DNA of 64,000 bases from Nostocales cyanobacterium HT-58-2 (GCA_002163975.1 CP019636.1:6389501-6453500); one strand, 5' to 3'; positions 25,131 to 35,164 are shown, counted from the first letter of the stretch. The notes: generated by a model not told the origin, from the sequence alone. Program-made: numbers and translations.

Positions 25131-28007
25131 TTATCTTTCCTTAGAGTGGAACTGTACTCGTTCCCCATAACGCAATAACTTTTCTATCGTGGCGAGACGA
25201 TTTTCCCAAGCTCTAACCTGATATGGATTTTCCAGGGCTTGTAGACGCATCCACTCTCTAAAGCGAGACTGTAATCTCAAAAGAGATATTCGTGCTGTGA
25301 GTAACTTAGTGTTGTTTGGGTCAGTGGCAAGTTGATTTAAAGCATTTTGCACAACTTCTGCTTGAGAGTTAAAAGTTGAAAGTGTTGTGGAAGGTATTCG
25401 CAGCTTGTTGTTTTGCAGCGCCAACTTCCACTCTCTTTGTAGGACAGTGTAACGGATGGTAGCAGTTTGAAAAGGTTGGCGGTGCGGAAGGGGTTCTTTT
25501 TGCGCACTTTGAACACTACCTTGAGTATTACTAAAAACTTTGTTGAGGTCATTGCTTAAATTCTCTGCGGCGAACAGGGCATAACCAATCACAGGTAAGT
25601 CTCGTAGCAGTTGAATTTGATCAAATGCTCCGACTGTTTGCAAAGAAAGCAGGCGAATTCCTGGCACCACTAGGGACGAACCCAGATTTGTAGAAGTTGT
25701 TATCCAAGGTTGTGCCAGTCGCTGAAAGCGGGGAGTATCCTGGGCATACGTCATGGGGACAATTAAATCAACATCGCCATGTCTTGCCCAAACCTCCCAG
25801 TGTTGCTGCAGCTTCTGAATGCGTTCTTGTTCTGGAAGAGGAAAGACAGCAACCGACAAAATCAAATTAGGTCGCTTTTTTCGCAGTTGCTGGGACACTT
25901 GAGCCACAAAGTTATCAATTTGCTGAGTGCGAAATTCTGTCCACTTTTGCCACAGTTGCCGTTCTCTTGGGGAAATTTTTACTGGGTCTACACCAGTTAG
26001 CTGCTGAAACTGTTCTCTAGCCGCCTTACCATAGCCATAAGTGCGGTTCACCTCTGGATCTTGGAAGGGATAGCGAATGTAGTCCAGCTGTAAGCCATCA
26101 ACGTTGTACTGACTAACAATTTCGTTGTACAAGTTGAGTAAGTACTGCCGCACTTGGGGATTAGCTGGGTCGAAGAATGGCTTACTCTGTCCAGAAGGAA
26201 TCTTTTGACCACGATTATCGTATCCAGCCCAATCAGGATAAGCAGCAAGCACTGGTCCTGGATAGTTGGGGTCTATGTTGAGAAGTTGATTATGACGTCG
26301 ATTGCCTGCGGCAAAAGCCCAAACCCAAGCGTGTAATTCTATACCCCTATTGTGGGCTAACTTGACTGCAGAGGCTAGTGGGTCCCAACCCCGAACTAAA
26401 GGGTTTTGCTGTGGCGCAATTTTGCTGGGATACATCGTGTAGCCAGCATTGATTGTTTCAAAAAATACCGTGTTAATTCCGGCTTGTGCTAGCCGATCAA
26501 AAATTAAAGCCAGTCCCCGCTCGTTTCTGGCACGGATAATCGTTCCTCGATCAAGCCATATTGCCCTGATTTCTGGTTGAGCCAGCCTCCGATGAAAAGG
26601 AAATTGGTTCCACAAATTTCCTCTTGCCATTAACCATTGCTGACGAGCTTGTGCGTAATTTTTTTGTGCAATCAATTGAGGCAAGTTTTTCACAACTTCG
26701 CGAGCAGCATCTAAAGCTTGCTCTGCGCTAAGAACTGCTGTTCCAGGTTGTGTTGATGCAACAGCAATCTGCTGCGCTTTTGTTAACTGCACATCGTCGG
26801 CATTTTCAGAAATAGCTTGTGCCACTAGATTGGCACTCTCAACTCTACCAATAAGATTTTCTAGCTCGTGCTGAAGGGCTAACGCTTCAGTGTGGCTAAT
26901 CAGTGCTTGCGAGTTAGGTACAACATCAAACCGCACTGCTTTTTCAAGTTGGTCAATTGCCTCATCTGATTTTGGAGGTGTAACATCTGGTGAAAGCAGT
27001 GTGGGTTGGGGAGCAGTCGCGGTTTTGAGGGGAGGGGGAGATGAGGAGGCAGTGCGTTGCGGAACCAGTACTGCAGGAGAGTTTCCCTCCGTTGTTCGCG
27101 TAGCGTCTCCGTAAGGAGAGGCGACTGGCGTTGGGGATGAGGAAATTTCTTCGCGTCCCCGCGTCCCCGCCTCTGTTTGTCCTCCTTTTTCTCTCGTACC
27201 CTTTGCTGGCGCTTTAGCTACGGTAGTGGTGCAGGTTTGAGAACCTCCTGCTACTTTGGTTGGGGCCGTCGTAGATCTTTTTAAAAAACGGTTGATGGTA
27301 GCCTGTAACCAGGCAGTATCTAACTCTGCTGGTGAAGCAGTATCTACACCCCAGCGCCAGCCAAAAAAGGTGGAACGCTCATTAGCTACTACTGCTGCTG
27401 GATTATCTTTGGCAGACCAAACAGCAGCAGCTTGAGTTGTGAAGTTGTCAGGAATCACGGCTCCGCCACGTACCTCACCAAAGAGTCCGTTTTGGTTTGC
27501 CCATTCTAGAAATTTTGCTTTTGGTGGTGGTTGTAGCTTTTGTGGACGATCAAGGGTGAATCCCCAATAGCCGCCTAAAAGAGTTCGCAGTAGCTGTCGC
27601 ACTCCTGGCGCTGACACGCTTCCTACAGGACCACTTGCAATCAAACGCCCTCCTTTGCTCATCCACTCTTCTAGGGCAATAGCTTGTGCTGGCGTTAATA
27701 ACTCTACGTTTGGCAAAAATAAAACTGTGCGATCGCCCCAATCTGCTGCATTCTTTACACTAGATATAGGAATCACACAATACTTCACCCCAACTGCCTG
27801 TAAACGGTTTGTGATTCCCATCCACTGATTCGCATTTTCTTCGCTATGAACTATACTTAATATCGGTTCAGAAGTCGTCTCTGAAATCGCATTGGCTGGC
27901 AGAATATATTGCAAATTAAATAGGAGAAAATTGAAATTTAAAATTAAGAGTCCAGCTTTTTTAATTTTCAACTTTATCTTTTCACTTCGTTTTTTCTGTT
28001 TTCTCAC
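25131..28007 (-). CDS. GHL10-type glycoside hydrolase, secreted
   Basis: The 958-aa protein has a basic N-terminus and signal peptide ending near PANA (residues about 18-40), then a GATase-like/N-terminal module (about 45-245). A Pro/Thr/Ser linker follows, and from about residue 475 a family-10-like glycosyl hydrolase (GHL10/DUF187) domain. The domain shows IRAIWLDRGTI, NTVFFETINAGYTMYPS, ELHAWVWAFAAGN, DGLQLDYIRYP and VPMTYAQD. It probably acts on an exported polysaccharide. About 66 bp at 27065-27130 inside the linker match the dispersed repeats of this genome and are read in frame (residues about 293-314). Confidence 0.85.
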   Translation of the reverse strand: MRKQKKRSEKIKLKIKKAGLLILNFNFLLFNLQYILPANAISETTSEPILSIVHSEENANQWMGITNRLQAVGVKYCVIPISSVKNAADWGDRTVLFLPNVELLTPAQAIALEEWMSKGGRLIASGPVGSVSAPGVRQLLRTLLGGYWGFTLDRPQKLQPPPKAKFLEWANQNGLFGEVRGGAVIPDNFTTQAAAVWSAKDNPAAVVANERSTFFGWRWGVDTASPAELDTAWLQATINRFLKRSTTAPTKVAGGSQTCTTTVAKAPAKGTREKGGQTEAGTRGREEISSSPTPVASPYGDATRTTEGNSPAVLVPQRTASSSPPPLKTATAPQPTLLSPDVTPPKSDEAIDQLEKAVRFDVVPNSQALISHTEALALQHELENLIGRVESANLVAQAISENADDVQLTKAQQIAVASTQPGTAVLSAEQALDAAREVVKNLPQLIAQKNYAQARQQWLMARGNLWNQFPFHRRLAQPEIRAIWLDRGTIIRARNERGLALIFDRLAQAGINTVFFETINAGYTMYPSKIAPQQNPLVRGWDPLASAVKLAHNRGIELHAWVWAFAAGNRRHNQLLNIDPNYPGPVLAAYPDWAGYDNRGQKIPSGQSKPFFDPANPQVRQYLLNLYNEIVSQYNVDGLQLDYIRYPFQDPEVNRTYGYGKAAREQFQQLTGVDPVKISPRERQLWQKWTEFRTQQIDNFVAQVSQQLRKKRPNLILSVAVFPLPEQERIQKLQQHWEVWARHGDVDLIVPMTYAQDTPRFQRLAQPWITTSTNLGSSLVVPGIRLLSLQTVGAFDQIQLLRDLPVIGYALFAAENLSNDLNKVFSNTQGSVQSAQKEPLPHRQPFQTATIRYTVLQREWKLALQNNKLRIPSTTLSTFNSQAEVVQNALNQLATDPNNTKLLTARISLLRLQSRFREWMRLQALENPYQVRAWENRLATIEKLLRYGERVQFHSKER
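27065..27130. repeat. Dispersed repeat inside glycosidase gene
   Basis: The block begins CCAGTACTGCAGGA and includes GTTTCCCTCCG, GTAGCGTCTCCG with the palindromic TCTCC/GGAGA core, and GCGACTGGCG. The same pieces occur in the cluster at 55.4-56.1 kb. It spans 66 bp, a multiple of three, and keeps the glycosidase frame open. Confidence 0.6.
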
Positions 28008-28115
28008 TACACACCCTCACTTGAGAAATTTAAGTCCGCCTACGAGCACGCTATGCGAAGGTAGTTCAAAATTCAATGAATGAGTTATTAGTTTTTGAAT
28101 TAGGGCTATAGACTA

Positions 28116-29459
28116 TTATCTATTATTTTCATCAAGTGGTTGAATGCAGGTTTGAATTAATTCTTCGACTCCCGCTACTGGAAATATTTTTGTATCCAGC
28201 TTACAAGCCACATCCTCAATACTTATATCATCTAAAAATATCAATTCGCCATATTTTAACATGACACTTGGCAGCAAAATTCCATCTCCCAAATCTTGCC
28301 CCTGTAAGTTCAAAAGCACATCATGACCAGTTAGTAACCCAGTGACAGTAATACTTTGTCCCCAATAATCGCTATTCAAAGCATGCATATTAACCTCTAA
28401 CCCCTCAACAGAGTTTAATCGCTTGAGGATTGGTTGGAACGCTTGTTCTACTGCATTGCCAACGACCCAAGTCCATTTTCTTGGTTGAACTTTTGGTGGG
28501 AGTAATACATCGGCGGTTTCTGTGAATTGTTTCAGAAACAAACGAATAGAACCAACACCGTTATCTATTTGAGGATAGTCTGCGTATTCTGCTTCAGTTG
28601 GCAATTCCTCACCAGCAATCAAAAACCACTCATCAGCCAGCCAAGCGCAGCTTTGTCCAAATTTTTGGCGAAATTCCTGTTGCAGCGATCGCACTTGGGA
28701 AATGACTTCCCGTGCTTTTTCTCTGGTGACAGGTGTGAGTTCATCTTGTTGAGGGCGAAACCGCGTCAAACCAACTGGCACTACTGCTACAGAGGCAACA
28801 GCAGGCACATCTCCAGTATGAAAAGACACTAAATCTCTCAATGTCCGTTCCAAGTGAATGCCATCATTGATACCAGGACAAACGACAACTTGTGCATGAA
28901 TTTGTAGTCTTCTTTTTTGAAACCACTTGATTTGTTGCAAGATTTGTCCTGCACGCGGATTTTTTAGTAGTTTAATTCTGACTTCGGGTTCAGTTGCATG
29001 AACAGATACGTATAAGGGAGACAACCGCATTTGGTCAATTCGCTGCCATTCACGTTCTGTTAAATTGGTGAGAGTTAAGTAAGAGCCATATAAAAAGCTC
29101 AGTCGATAATCATCGTCTTTCAGGTACAAACTTGAACGCTTACCTGGTGGTTGCTGATCTATAAAGCAAAACGGGCAACGATTATTGCATTGAATCAAAC
29201 CATCAAAGAGTGCTGTCTCAAACTCTAGCCCTAAGTCTTCGTCATAGTCTTTTTCGATTTCAAGGCAATGAGTTTTGCCAGCAGCGTCTAAAACTTCTAG
29301 TTCTAGTACTTCATCAGCGCACAAAAATTGATAATCTATCAAATCCCGAGGACGTGTGCCGTTGATGCTGACAATCGCATCTCCTGGTTCAAATCCAACT
29401 TCTTGCGCGATGGACTCTGGTAGAACTTTAGTAATGCGGGCAGGACGAATAGTAGTCAT
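28116..29459 (-). CDS. PDZ-radical SAM protein, cyanobacterial DUF512 type
   Basis: The 447-aa protein has an N-terminal PDZ-like domain (residues 1-60, GFEPGDAIVSINGTRPRDLIDY) and a radical-SAM cluster, C91-NNR-C95-PF-C98. The C-terminal DUF512 region carries the conserved segments GVGSIRLFLKQF and LNSDYWGQSITVTGLLTGHD. This is the conserved FeS/radical SAM protein found in essentially all cyanobacteria. The reaction is not established. No neighbours are tightly linked to it. Confidence 0.9.
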   Translation of the reverse strand: MTTIRPARITKVLPESIAQEVGFEPGDAIVSINGTRPRDLIDYQFLCADEVLELEVLDAAGKTHCLEIEKDYDEDLGLEFETALFDGLIQCNNRCPFCFIDQQPPGKRSSLYLKDDDYRLSFLYGSYLTLTNLTEREWQRIDQMRLSPLYVSVHATEPEVRIKLLKNPRAGQILQQIKWFQKRRLQIHAQVVVCPGINDGIHLERTLRDLVSFHTGDVPAVASVAVVPVGLTRFRPQQDELTPVTREKAREVISQVRSLQQEFRQKFGQSCAWLADEWFLIAGEELPTEAEYADYPQIDNGVGSIRLFLKQFTETADVLLPPKVQPRKWTWVVGNAVEQAFQPILKRLNSVEGLEVNMHALNSDYWGQSITVTGLLTGHDVLLNLQGQDLGDGILLPSVMLKYGELIFLDDISIEDVACKLDTKIFPVAGVEELIQTCIQPLDENNR

Positions 29460-29867
29460 AATTTATAAGATATGTGTTATATTTTGTAGACTAATATCTA
29501 ATAGTTAATATTATAAAGCCGTATAAAGTTAAACTAGTCGTGCTCTCTCAGCATATAGTTTCTCGCTACTGAATTTTAACTTAAGTTACAATTAATGTAC
29601 TGGCTAATTAATATCTGCTAATTAATATTTGCTAATTGATATCTATAGTTGGATATTGCTTGACACTGCAAATACAAGCAACAAGAAGGCAATACATTAG
29701 TATGAATTCAAAGCGTCAAAGAAATAATAATCATTTTACGAGTTCATCTCTCGTTGTCTCTTGGAATAGTCATTTTTTTGATAAAAACACAGATGCACAC
29801 AGATAAACTATTCGTGTGCATTTGCGGTTTTAAATAGCCCTAAACCAGCTTTTTACAAGAAATCTAA
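29460..29867. other. AT-rich intergenic region with tandem repeat and hairpin
   Basis: No gene is seen. Three tandem 14-nt units (GCTAATTAATATCT, GCTAATTAATATTT, GCTAATTGATATCT) occupy 29603-29644. A hairpin ATGCACAC/GTGTGCAT at 29793-29821 is related to the palindrome at 10201-10231. Confidence 0.6.
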
Positions 29868-30830
29868 TCAAACATTTTTCAATAATCCTGCTCCAATCGC
29901 CCCTAATATCAGTACGCCAAATACTAGCCGATACCAGATAAATACCCAAGTACTTCGAGTTTTCAAAAAGCGCAATAATCCGGCGATCGCTATATAAGAA
30001 AAAACTGCGGCTGAAAGAACGCCAGCTACTAGAGGAACTATGCCTGCATCTCCTAATCCGTCTTGGAAGATATCTTTGCATTCAACTAATCCAGCGAGGG
30101 TAATAGCAGGAATGCCTAGCAAAAAGGAAAATCGTGCTGCTGTCGCTCTTTCTAAACCAATAAATAGTCCTGCTGTTAACGTAGAACCGGAGCGAGAAAC
30201 ACCAGGAATCAATGCTAAAGATTGAGCTAACCCCATCAATATTCCATCTGACATAACCAGTTGGCTAAATTCTCGCTTTCGCGTACCCAGTTTTTCTGCA
30301 ATCCCCAACAACAGCGACATAAAAATTGAGGCAATTGCGATCGCTCCAATACTCCGCAACGGTGAATTATCAAAGTCAGGAATAAGCTTTTTGATGAGAA
30401 GTCCAAAAAAGACAATTGGCAGTGTTCCGATAAGAATTCCCAAAGTGACGCGAAAATCATTGTCTTGGAAATCAGAACGGGCGATCGCTTTTGTGGCTCC
30501 TGTCAAAAGTTGTGTCAGATCGCCCCAAAAATACCACAGGACCGCCGCAATGCTCCCAAGCTGAATCACAGCGGTAAAAGCGACCCCCGGATCGCCCCAA
30601 CCAAGTAGGACAGGCACAACTTTTAAGTGTGCGGTACTACTGATAGGCAGAAATTCCGTAGCTCCTTGCACAAAGCCTAAAACAAGAGCTTGGAAAATGT
30701 TCATTTGTTGCACTCCATCTGCCGCTACATTGGGCTGGGTGGCAAGAACTTTTATCGGTACTGCCACAACTGAGATAGTCGCGGATGCAGCACTTAAAAG
30801 CAAAAACAATTGACGTTTTGATAGAGCCAT
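29868..30830 (-). CDS. uppP: Undecaprenyl-diphosphatase
   Basis: The 320-aa multi-pass membrane protein recycles undecaprenyl diphosphate to the monophosphate carrier for peptidoglycan synthesis. Both BacA/UppP motifs are present: GATEFLPISSTAHL (about residues 57-70) and PGVSRSGSTLTAGL in the second half. The N-terminus has an additional 45-residue hydrophobic extension before NIFQALVLGFVQG, as in other cyanobacterial copies. I chose ATG 30830; a TTG at 30863 is less likely. Confidence 0.92.
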   Translation of the reverse strand: MALSKRQLFLLLSAASATISVVAVPIKVLATQPNVAADGVQQMNIFQALVLGFVQGATEFLPISSTAHLKVVPVLLGWGDPGVAFTAVIQLGSIAAVLWYFWGDLTQLLTGATKAIARSDFQDNDFRVTLGILIGTLPIVFFGLLIKKLIPDFDNSPLRSIGAIAIASIFMSLLLGIAEKLGTRKREFSQLVMSDGILMGLAQSLALIPGVSRSGSTLTAGLFIGLERATAARFSFLLGIPAITLAGLVECKDIFQDGLGDAGIVPLVAGVLSAAVFSYIAIAGLLRFLKTRSTWVFIWYRLVFGVLILGAIGAGLLKNV

Positions 30831-31264
30831 TACTTTACCTATGCTCACTATCTTTACAACCAATTACACAAACAGCCCACAGACAAACTCTCCGGCAAAA
30901 TCGCTTTTTTAGGATTGCTGCGCGGTTAAATCTCAGTCTGGTGCTATCACTCTACAGTCAGCAGTTTATACTCATAAATGTAAAAATTATAACTTATTTT
31001 TTCTAAGTATTCTTATAACCGAGCCCAATTGTACCCTGGATTGTAACCTCAAATGCTAAGCAATACTAGATAAACACCCAATTGACTCGTCTAAGCAGAT
31101 AGGAAAATAAATGGGACAATTTTCCTTAAATATGCGAGTACGTAAATTAAATACATTAATACATTCTTAATTCTCAGATTAGGCTAGAATCAAAATGCCC
31201 CAGGGGGGGATTTATGTTGTGATATCTTAAATAAGATAAAGATAAGTAACAAATATTAAAAACA
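30831..31264. other. Intergenic region, divergent promoters
   Basis: This 434-bp region separates uppP (minus) from the DUF3120 gene (plus). It is AT-rich apart from a CAGGGGGGGA run near 31202. No gene, hairpin or repeat stood out. Confidence 0.4.
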
Positions 31265-32005
31265 TTGATTAATAATACATTGTCTTCTTACGGAGCTTCT
31301 ACTTCTACAATTCAGCCAGTCCAGCCAACCAAAAGCGCTGACGTTCCTTTGTTGTGGAAAGTCGCTAGCCAACCAGCATGGTTAGTCTTTGCGGCGGCTG
31401 TCTTTTTAGTGTCTGTGCCTGTGTTTATTGAAGCACCACTCGTGCGATCGCTTCCGTGGTTGAGTCTAGCTCTAACGGGCGGTTGGGTATGGTTGAGTTT
31501 TAAATTAATGTCGCGTCCCTCCACTTATACGTGGGGAGATTTGCTCTTAGGGTTTAGTTGGAGTTGGCTAGCCGGCTCAGTTTACTGGGGCTGGTTGCGC
31601 TGGGAACCGTTATGGCATCTACCCGTAGAATCCATAGGTTTGCCATTTGCTTTATGGTTTCTCAGTCGTAATTGGGGCAAAATAGGCAACTGGTTTTATT
31701 TGGGTTCTTTACTGGGTACAGCGTTAACTGATATCTATTTCTACCTAGTGGACTTAATCCCTTATTGGCGGCAAATTATGCAGGTAGAATCCACAGCCGA
31801 TGTCGCACCCATTTTGCAAAATGCTGTAGCGCAAGTCCGAACGCCTTGGGGACAAGTCTGGGCAATGGTACTTGCAATAGTGTTGTTAACAGTCGGGATT
31901 TTACCCTTGCCTAAGAAGCAACGCCACTGGTATGCCTTTAGTGGAGCAGTTTTGAGTACAATTTTGGTAGATTGCCTATTCTTGCTGGCTGCGGTTCTGG
32001 CTTAA
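31265..32005 (+). CDS. DUF3120 family membrane protein
   Basis: The 246-aa protein has about six or seven membrane helices and matches the cyanobacterial DUF3120 family (VASQPAWLVFAAAVFLVSVPVF, WLSFKLM, GSLLGTALTDIYFYLVDLIPYWRQIM). Function is unknown; family members are restricted largely to photosynthetic bacteria. The start used is TTG 31265, as no in-frame ATG or GTG lies close; it is uncertain. Confidence 0.8.
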   Translation: MINNTLSSYGASTSTIQPVQPTKSADVPLLWKVASQPAWLVFAAAVFLVSVPVFIEAPLVRSLPWLSLALTGGWVWLSFKLMSRPSTYTWGDLLLGFSWSWLAGSVYWGWLRWEPLWHLPVESIGLPFALWFLSRNWGKIGNWFYLGSLLGTALTDIYFYLVDLIPYWRQIMQVESTADVAPILQNAVAQVRTPWGQVWAMVLAIVLLTVGILPLPKKQRHWYAFSGAVLSTILVDCLFLLAAVLA

Positions 32006-32502
32006 AAAGCTGTTTGTCAAGACTTTTCAAGCTGTTAGCGAAATCTCCAATATATCTCCGACATAATCTCGAAAATAATAAAGTCCTAAACCGAAGCCCA
32101 ATCCTTTGAGAGTATGGGTTATTGTTCTTGTCGTCCTGTTCTCGATGCCATCATCTTTAAATTGACAAATTGGAATTGACAAAACACTAAGCATCCCCTT
32201 AGGAGCCATTTTTAGCAAAAGTCCAGTCAAACCTAGTAGCGGTAAGTATTACGGATATTAATACGCTGTATATTAGTTTCTGATACTGCTGTGTTGATTA
32301 AGCTATCAGTTAAAGCAGTTCAGAGTACAAAGTACCGAGTAAGAGTGGGATAATGAGTCGGTATACTCAACACTGCCTTTAGGAGTGTGTCCTGAGCCTG
32401 CTGGCTTCTCAGCACTCTTTGCTCAGAGCTTTCTTTGCACTGACTACTTTTAGCTTAAGGCTTTTATTTCAGTTAGAGTGGATGGAAAGAGGTAGAAAAA
32501 TC
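32006..32502. other. Intergenic region upstream of psbU
   Basis: No supported gene. A 67-aa minus-strand frame (32027-32230) has no recognisable family. Just before psbU the sequence has short symmetric pieces (CTGAG at 32392 with CTCAG at 32408) that could fold in the psbU leader. Confidence 0.35.
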
Positions 32503-32943
32503 GTGAAACGATTGGTGCGTTTATTAACATTGTTTAGTTTGTTGTTAGGATGCTTGGGATGGCTGGGAACAGTTCAAACAGCCCAAGCAGCTAACTTCAA
32601 CGAAATTGCTTTTCGTTCAGTTCCAGTTTTGGCAGTTGAGGGATCTCAAACCCTCCGCAACCGTGCAGATGCTAAACTGGCAGAGGTCTACGGTAACAAG
32701 ATTGATTTGAATAATACCAACGTCCGAGCTTTTCAAAAGTATCCAGGACTGTATCCTACCCTCGCAAGGACACTCATCAAGAATGCTCCTTACCAAAAAG
32801 TAGAGGATGTATTGGATATTGACGGATTGAGCGAACGTCAAAAACAAGTTCTGCAAGCTAACCTAGATCACTTTACCGTGTCAGAAGTGGAACCAGCCTT
32901 CACCGAAGGAGATGACCGCTTCAATAACGGTATCTACAGATAA
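32503..32943 (+). CDS. psbU: Photosystem II 12 kDa extrinsic protein PsbU
   Basis: The 146-aa precursor has a signal peptide (residues 1-30, ending TAQA) and the mature PsbU sequence: KIDLNNTNVRAFQKYPGLYPTLA, NAPYQKVEDVL and the C-terminal GDDRFNNGIYR. PsbU binds the lumenal side of photosystem II and stabilises the oxygen-evolving complex. I place the start at GTG 32503, preceded by AGAGGTAG, because this gives the family's usual MKRLVRLLT-type N-terminus. Upstream in-frame starts at 32419 and 32482 would lengthen it abnormally. Confidence 0.93.
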   Translation: MKRLVRLLTLFSLLLGCLGWLGTVQTAQAANFNEIAFRSVPVLAVEGSQTLRNRADAKLAEVYGNKIDLNNTNVRAFQKYPGLYPTLARTLIKNAPYQKVEDVLDIDGLSERQKQVLQANLDHFTVSEVEPAFTEGDDRFNNGIYR

Positions 32944-32974
32944 TCAGACTTGCATCTCAATTAAGCCCATATCA

Positions 32975-32997
32975 CCCACTCCTTGTTTAGGAGTGGG
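32975..32997 (+). terminator. Hairpin downstream of psbU
   Basis: CCCACTCC (32975-32982) pairs perfectly with GGAGTGGG (32990-32997) around a 7-nt loop, 31 nt after the psbU stop. It is a likely transcript-end or stabilising hairpin, with only a short T-containing tail after it. Confidence 0.6.
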
Positions 32998-33231
32998 GAT
33001 TAGTTTATTCAGGAACAAGACAAGCAAGAGTAAGGGAAGCAGTGTGTTATACAGGCAATGCCCAACTTGTAGTTACTGGCGTGCGGCTACCATTGATGTA
33101 TAAGGAGTCAGGATGAGTCAAGGGAGAAAATACTTTTCTTCCCAGCTCCTCCACTCTCCCTACTTCCCCCTCATTCCCACAAGGGAACCCCGAACTCCCC
33201 TACCCAAACACCTTACACCTCACTCCCTACC

Positions 33232-34914
33232 TTGCCTCAGATAGATATTCCTAGCCAATTTGATGTTATCGTTGTCGGTGCTGGTGCTGCTGGACTATAC
33301 ACAGCGCTGTGCCTACCTGCCGAATTGCGAATCGGCTTGATTACCAAACAAACGGTTTCTCTTTCAGCAAGTGATTGGGCACAAGGCGGTATTGCAGCGG
33401 CGATCGCCCCAGAAGATTCTCCTTCTCTACACATTGAAGACACAATACAAGCAGGTGTTGGCTTGTGCGATCGCCCTGCTGTAGAATTTCTTGCCAAACA
33501 CGCTCCTAGCTGCATTCAATCTCTCGTAAACTTGGGGGTAGCCTTTGACCGTCATGACAACCACCTGGCTTTAACCTTAGAAGCTGCTCATTCTCGCCAT
33601 CGCGTTCTTCACGCCGCAGATACGACAGGTAGGGAAGTGACTACCACTCTCACTGCCCAAGTTTTACGACGCCAAAACATTCAAGTCATTCAACAAGCTT
33701 TGGCATTAAGTCTATGGCTAGAACCAGAAACACATTGCTGTCAAGGAATTAGCCTGTTTTATCAAGGTCAAGTCAGATGGATCAGAGCAAACGCCGTAGT
33801 TCTGGCGACAGGGGGTGGAGGTCAGGTGTTTGCCCAAAGCACAAACCCCGCTGTCAGCACAGGTGATGGGGTAGCGATGGCATGGCGTGCTGGGGCTATT
33901 CTCCGGGATTTAGAATTTGTCCAATTTCACCCCACTGCCTTGACTAAAGCGGGTGCTGACCGTTTTCTGATCAGTGAAGCTGTACGCGGCGAGGGCGCAC
34001 ACTTAGTTGACGATCAAGGACGGCGTTTTGCTTTTGACTATCACCAAGCAGGCGAACTTGCCCCCAGAGATGTGGTAAGTCGTGCAATTTTTCAGCACCT
34101 ACAACGCACTTGCGCTGACCCAGCAACTGCTCATGTCTGGTTAGATATGCGCCCCATTCCTGCCCAAAAGATTCGGCAACGTTTTCCCAACATTATCAAA
34201 GTTTGTCAACGCTGGGGTATTGATGTCTTTTCAGAACCCATTCCTGTCGCCCCAGCTGCCCATTACTGGATGGGTGGTATAGCGACCGATTTTATGAACC
34301 GAACAAACATTCCTAGTTTATATGCAGTGGGAGAAACCGCCAGTACAGGAGTGCATGGAGCAAATCGCCTGGCAAGTAACTCACTGTTGGAGTGTATCGT
34401 ATTTGGCGCACAGATGGCACATCTTCAGATGACAGATGTGCGTGAAGAATTGCCAGACTCACCCCTGCTGGATACACATGAATTTTATGCTGATATGGGT
34501 GAATGGCAACCCCAGCAAGAACGCTTAGAATTTCTGCGACAAGAAATACCACGTTTAGTTTGGCAAAGTGTCGGTATTTGTCGAGAGCAATCAGGGTTAG
34601 AAACGGCGATATCAACTGTTGAGTCTTGGCAGCATGATTTTACTTCTTTGCCTGTGAGTCAATTCTTGCTATCATTACATCCTAAGGAATCTGCTTATTT
34701 AGACCTACCGGATGTTGAACGACAATTACGATTGTGGGCAGAAACTCGTAATTTACTGGACGTCGCTTTTTTAATTCTCAAAAGTGCTGCATTTAGAACT
34801 GAAAGCAGGGGAGGGCATTACCGCTTAGATTACCCTCAACTAGATCCAAACTGGCAAGTCCACACACTTGTACAACAAAATAACTGGTGGAAATCTCCGG
34901 TGTTGAGTGATTAA
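33232..34914 (+). CDS. nadB: L-aspartate oxidase
   Basis: The 560-aa flavoprotein oxidises L-aspartate to iminoaspartate in de novo NAD synthesis. The FAD site VVGAGAAGLYTA is at residues 14-25, with the family blocks SDWAQGGIAAAI, HSRHRVLHAADTTGREVT, LEFVQFHPTAL and GETASTGVHGANRLASNSLLE. The start is a TTG at 33232 directly before PQIDIPSQFDV; no ATG is available. It is not in an operon with psbU, from which it is separated by 288 bp of non-coding sequence. Confidence 0.93.
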   Translation: MPQIDIPSQFDVIVVGAGAAGLYTALCLPAELRIGLITKQTVSLSASDWAQGGIAAAIAPEDSPSLHIEDTIQAGVGLCDRPAVEFLAKHAPSCIQSLVNLGVAFDRHDNHLALTLEAAHSRHRVLHAADTTGREVTTTLTAQVLRRQNIQVIQQALALSLWLEPETHCCQGISLFYQGQVRWIRANAVVLATGGGGQVFAQSTNPAVSTGDGVAMAWRAGAILRDLEFVQFHPTALTKAGADRFLISEAVRGEGAHLVDDQGRRFAFDYHQAGELAPRDVVSRAIFQHLQRTCADPATAHVWLDMRPIPAQKIRQRFPNIIKVCQRWGIDVFSEPIPVAPAAHYWMGGIATDFMNRTNIPSLYAVGETASTGVHGANRLASNSLLECIVFGAQMAHLQMTDVREELPDSPLLDTHEFYADMGEWQPQQERLEFLRQEIPRLVWQSVGICREQSGLETAISTVESWQHDFTSLPVSQFLLSLHPKESAYLDLPDVERQLRLWAETRNLLDVAFLILKSAAFRTESRGGHYRLDYPQLDPNWQVHTLVQQNNWWKSPVLSD

Positions 34915-34918
34915 CAGT

Positions 34919-35164
34919 TCATCGGGTACCGCTACCATGCTGGCTATCAGGACCACCATAATTGGGTGGTTCATAGTCACTCTCTAACTTAGGACCAGAA
35001 ATAACTTGCTTTGACAGTTGAGAATCTAACCTGAGATTTGTCAAGCCATGATTGTGTGTGGTGTCATAACCCATAGCAGCTGCAATACCAACAATTTTGG
35101 GAGTTACCAGATAGACTCCGAGCAGAAATATCACTATAGTGGTGAGTCTCAAGCTAATTTTCAT
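34919..35164 (-). CDS. Small secreted protein, unknown
   Basis: The 81-aa protein has a clear signal peptide (MKISLRLTTIVIFLLGVYLV), followed by a short hydrophilic region rich in Gly, Asn, His and Pro. I use ATG 35164 with AGAGGCGT just upstream; a longer frame from 35221 lacks a good site. It converges on nadB with 4 nt between the stop codons. The family was not recognised. Confidence 0.55.
   Translation of the reverse strand: MKISLRLTTIVIFLLGVYLVTPKIVGIAAAMGYDTTHNHGLTNLRLDSQLSKQVISGPKLESDYEPPNYGGPDSQHGSGTR

Noticed and set aside
32027..32230. 67-codon minus-strand frame upstream of psbU
   Set aside because: No recognisable family and no ribosome-binding site; kept only as a mention in the intergenic entry.
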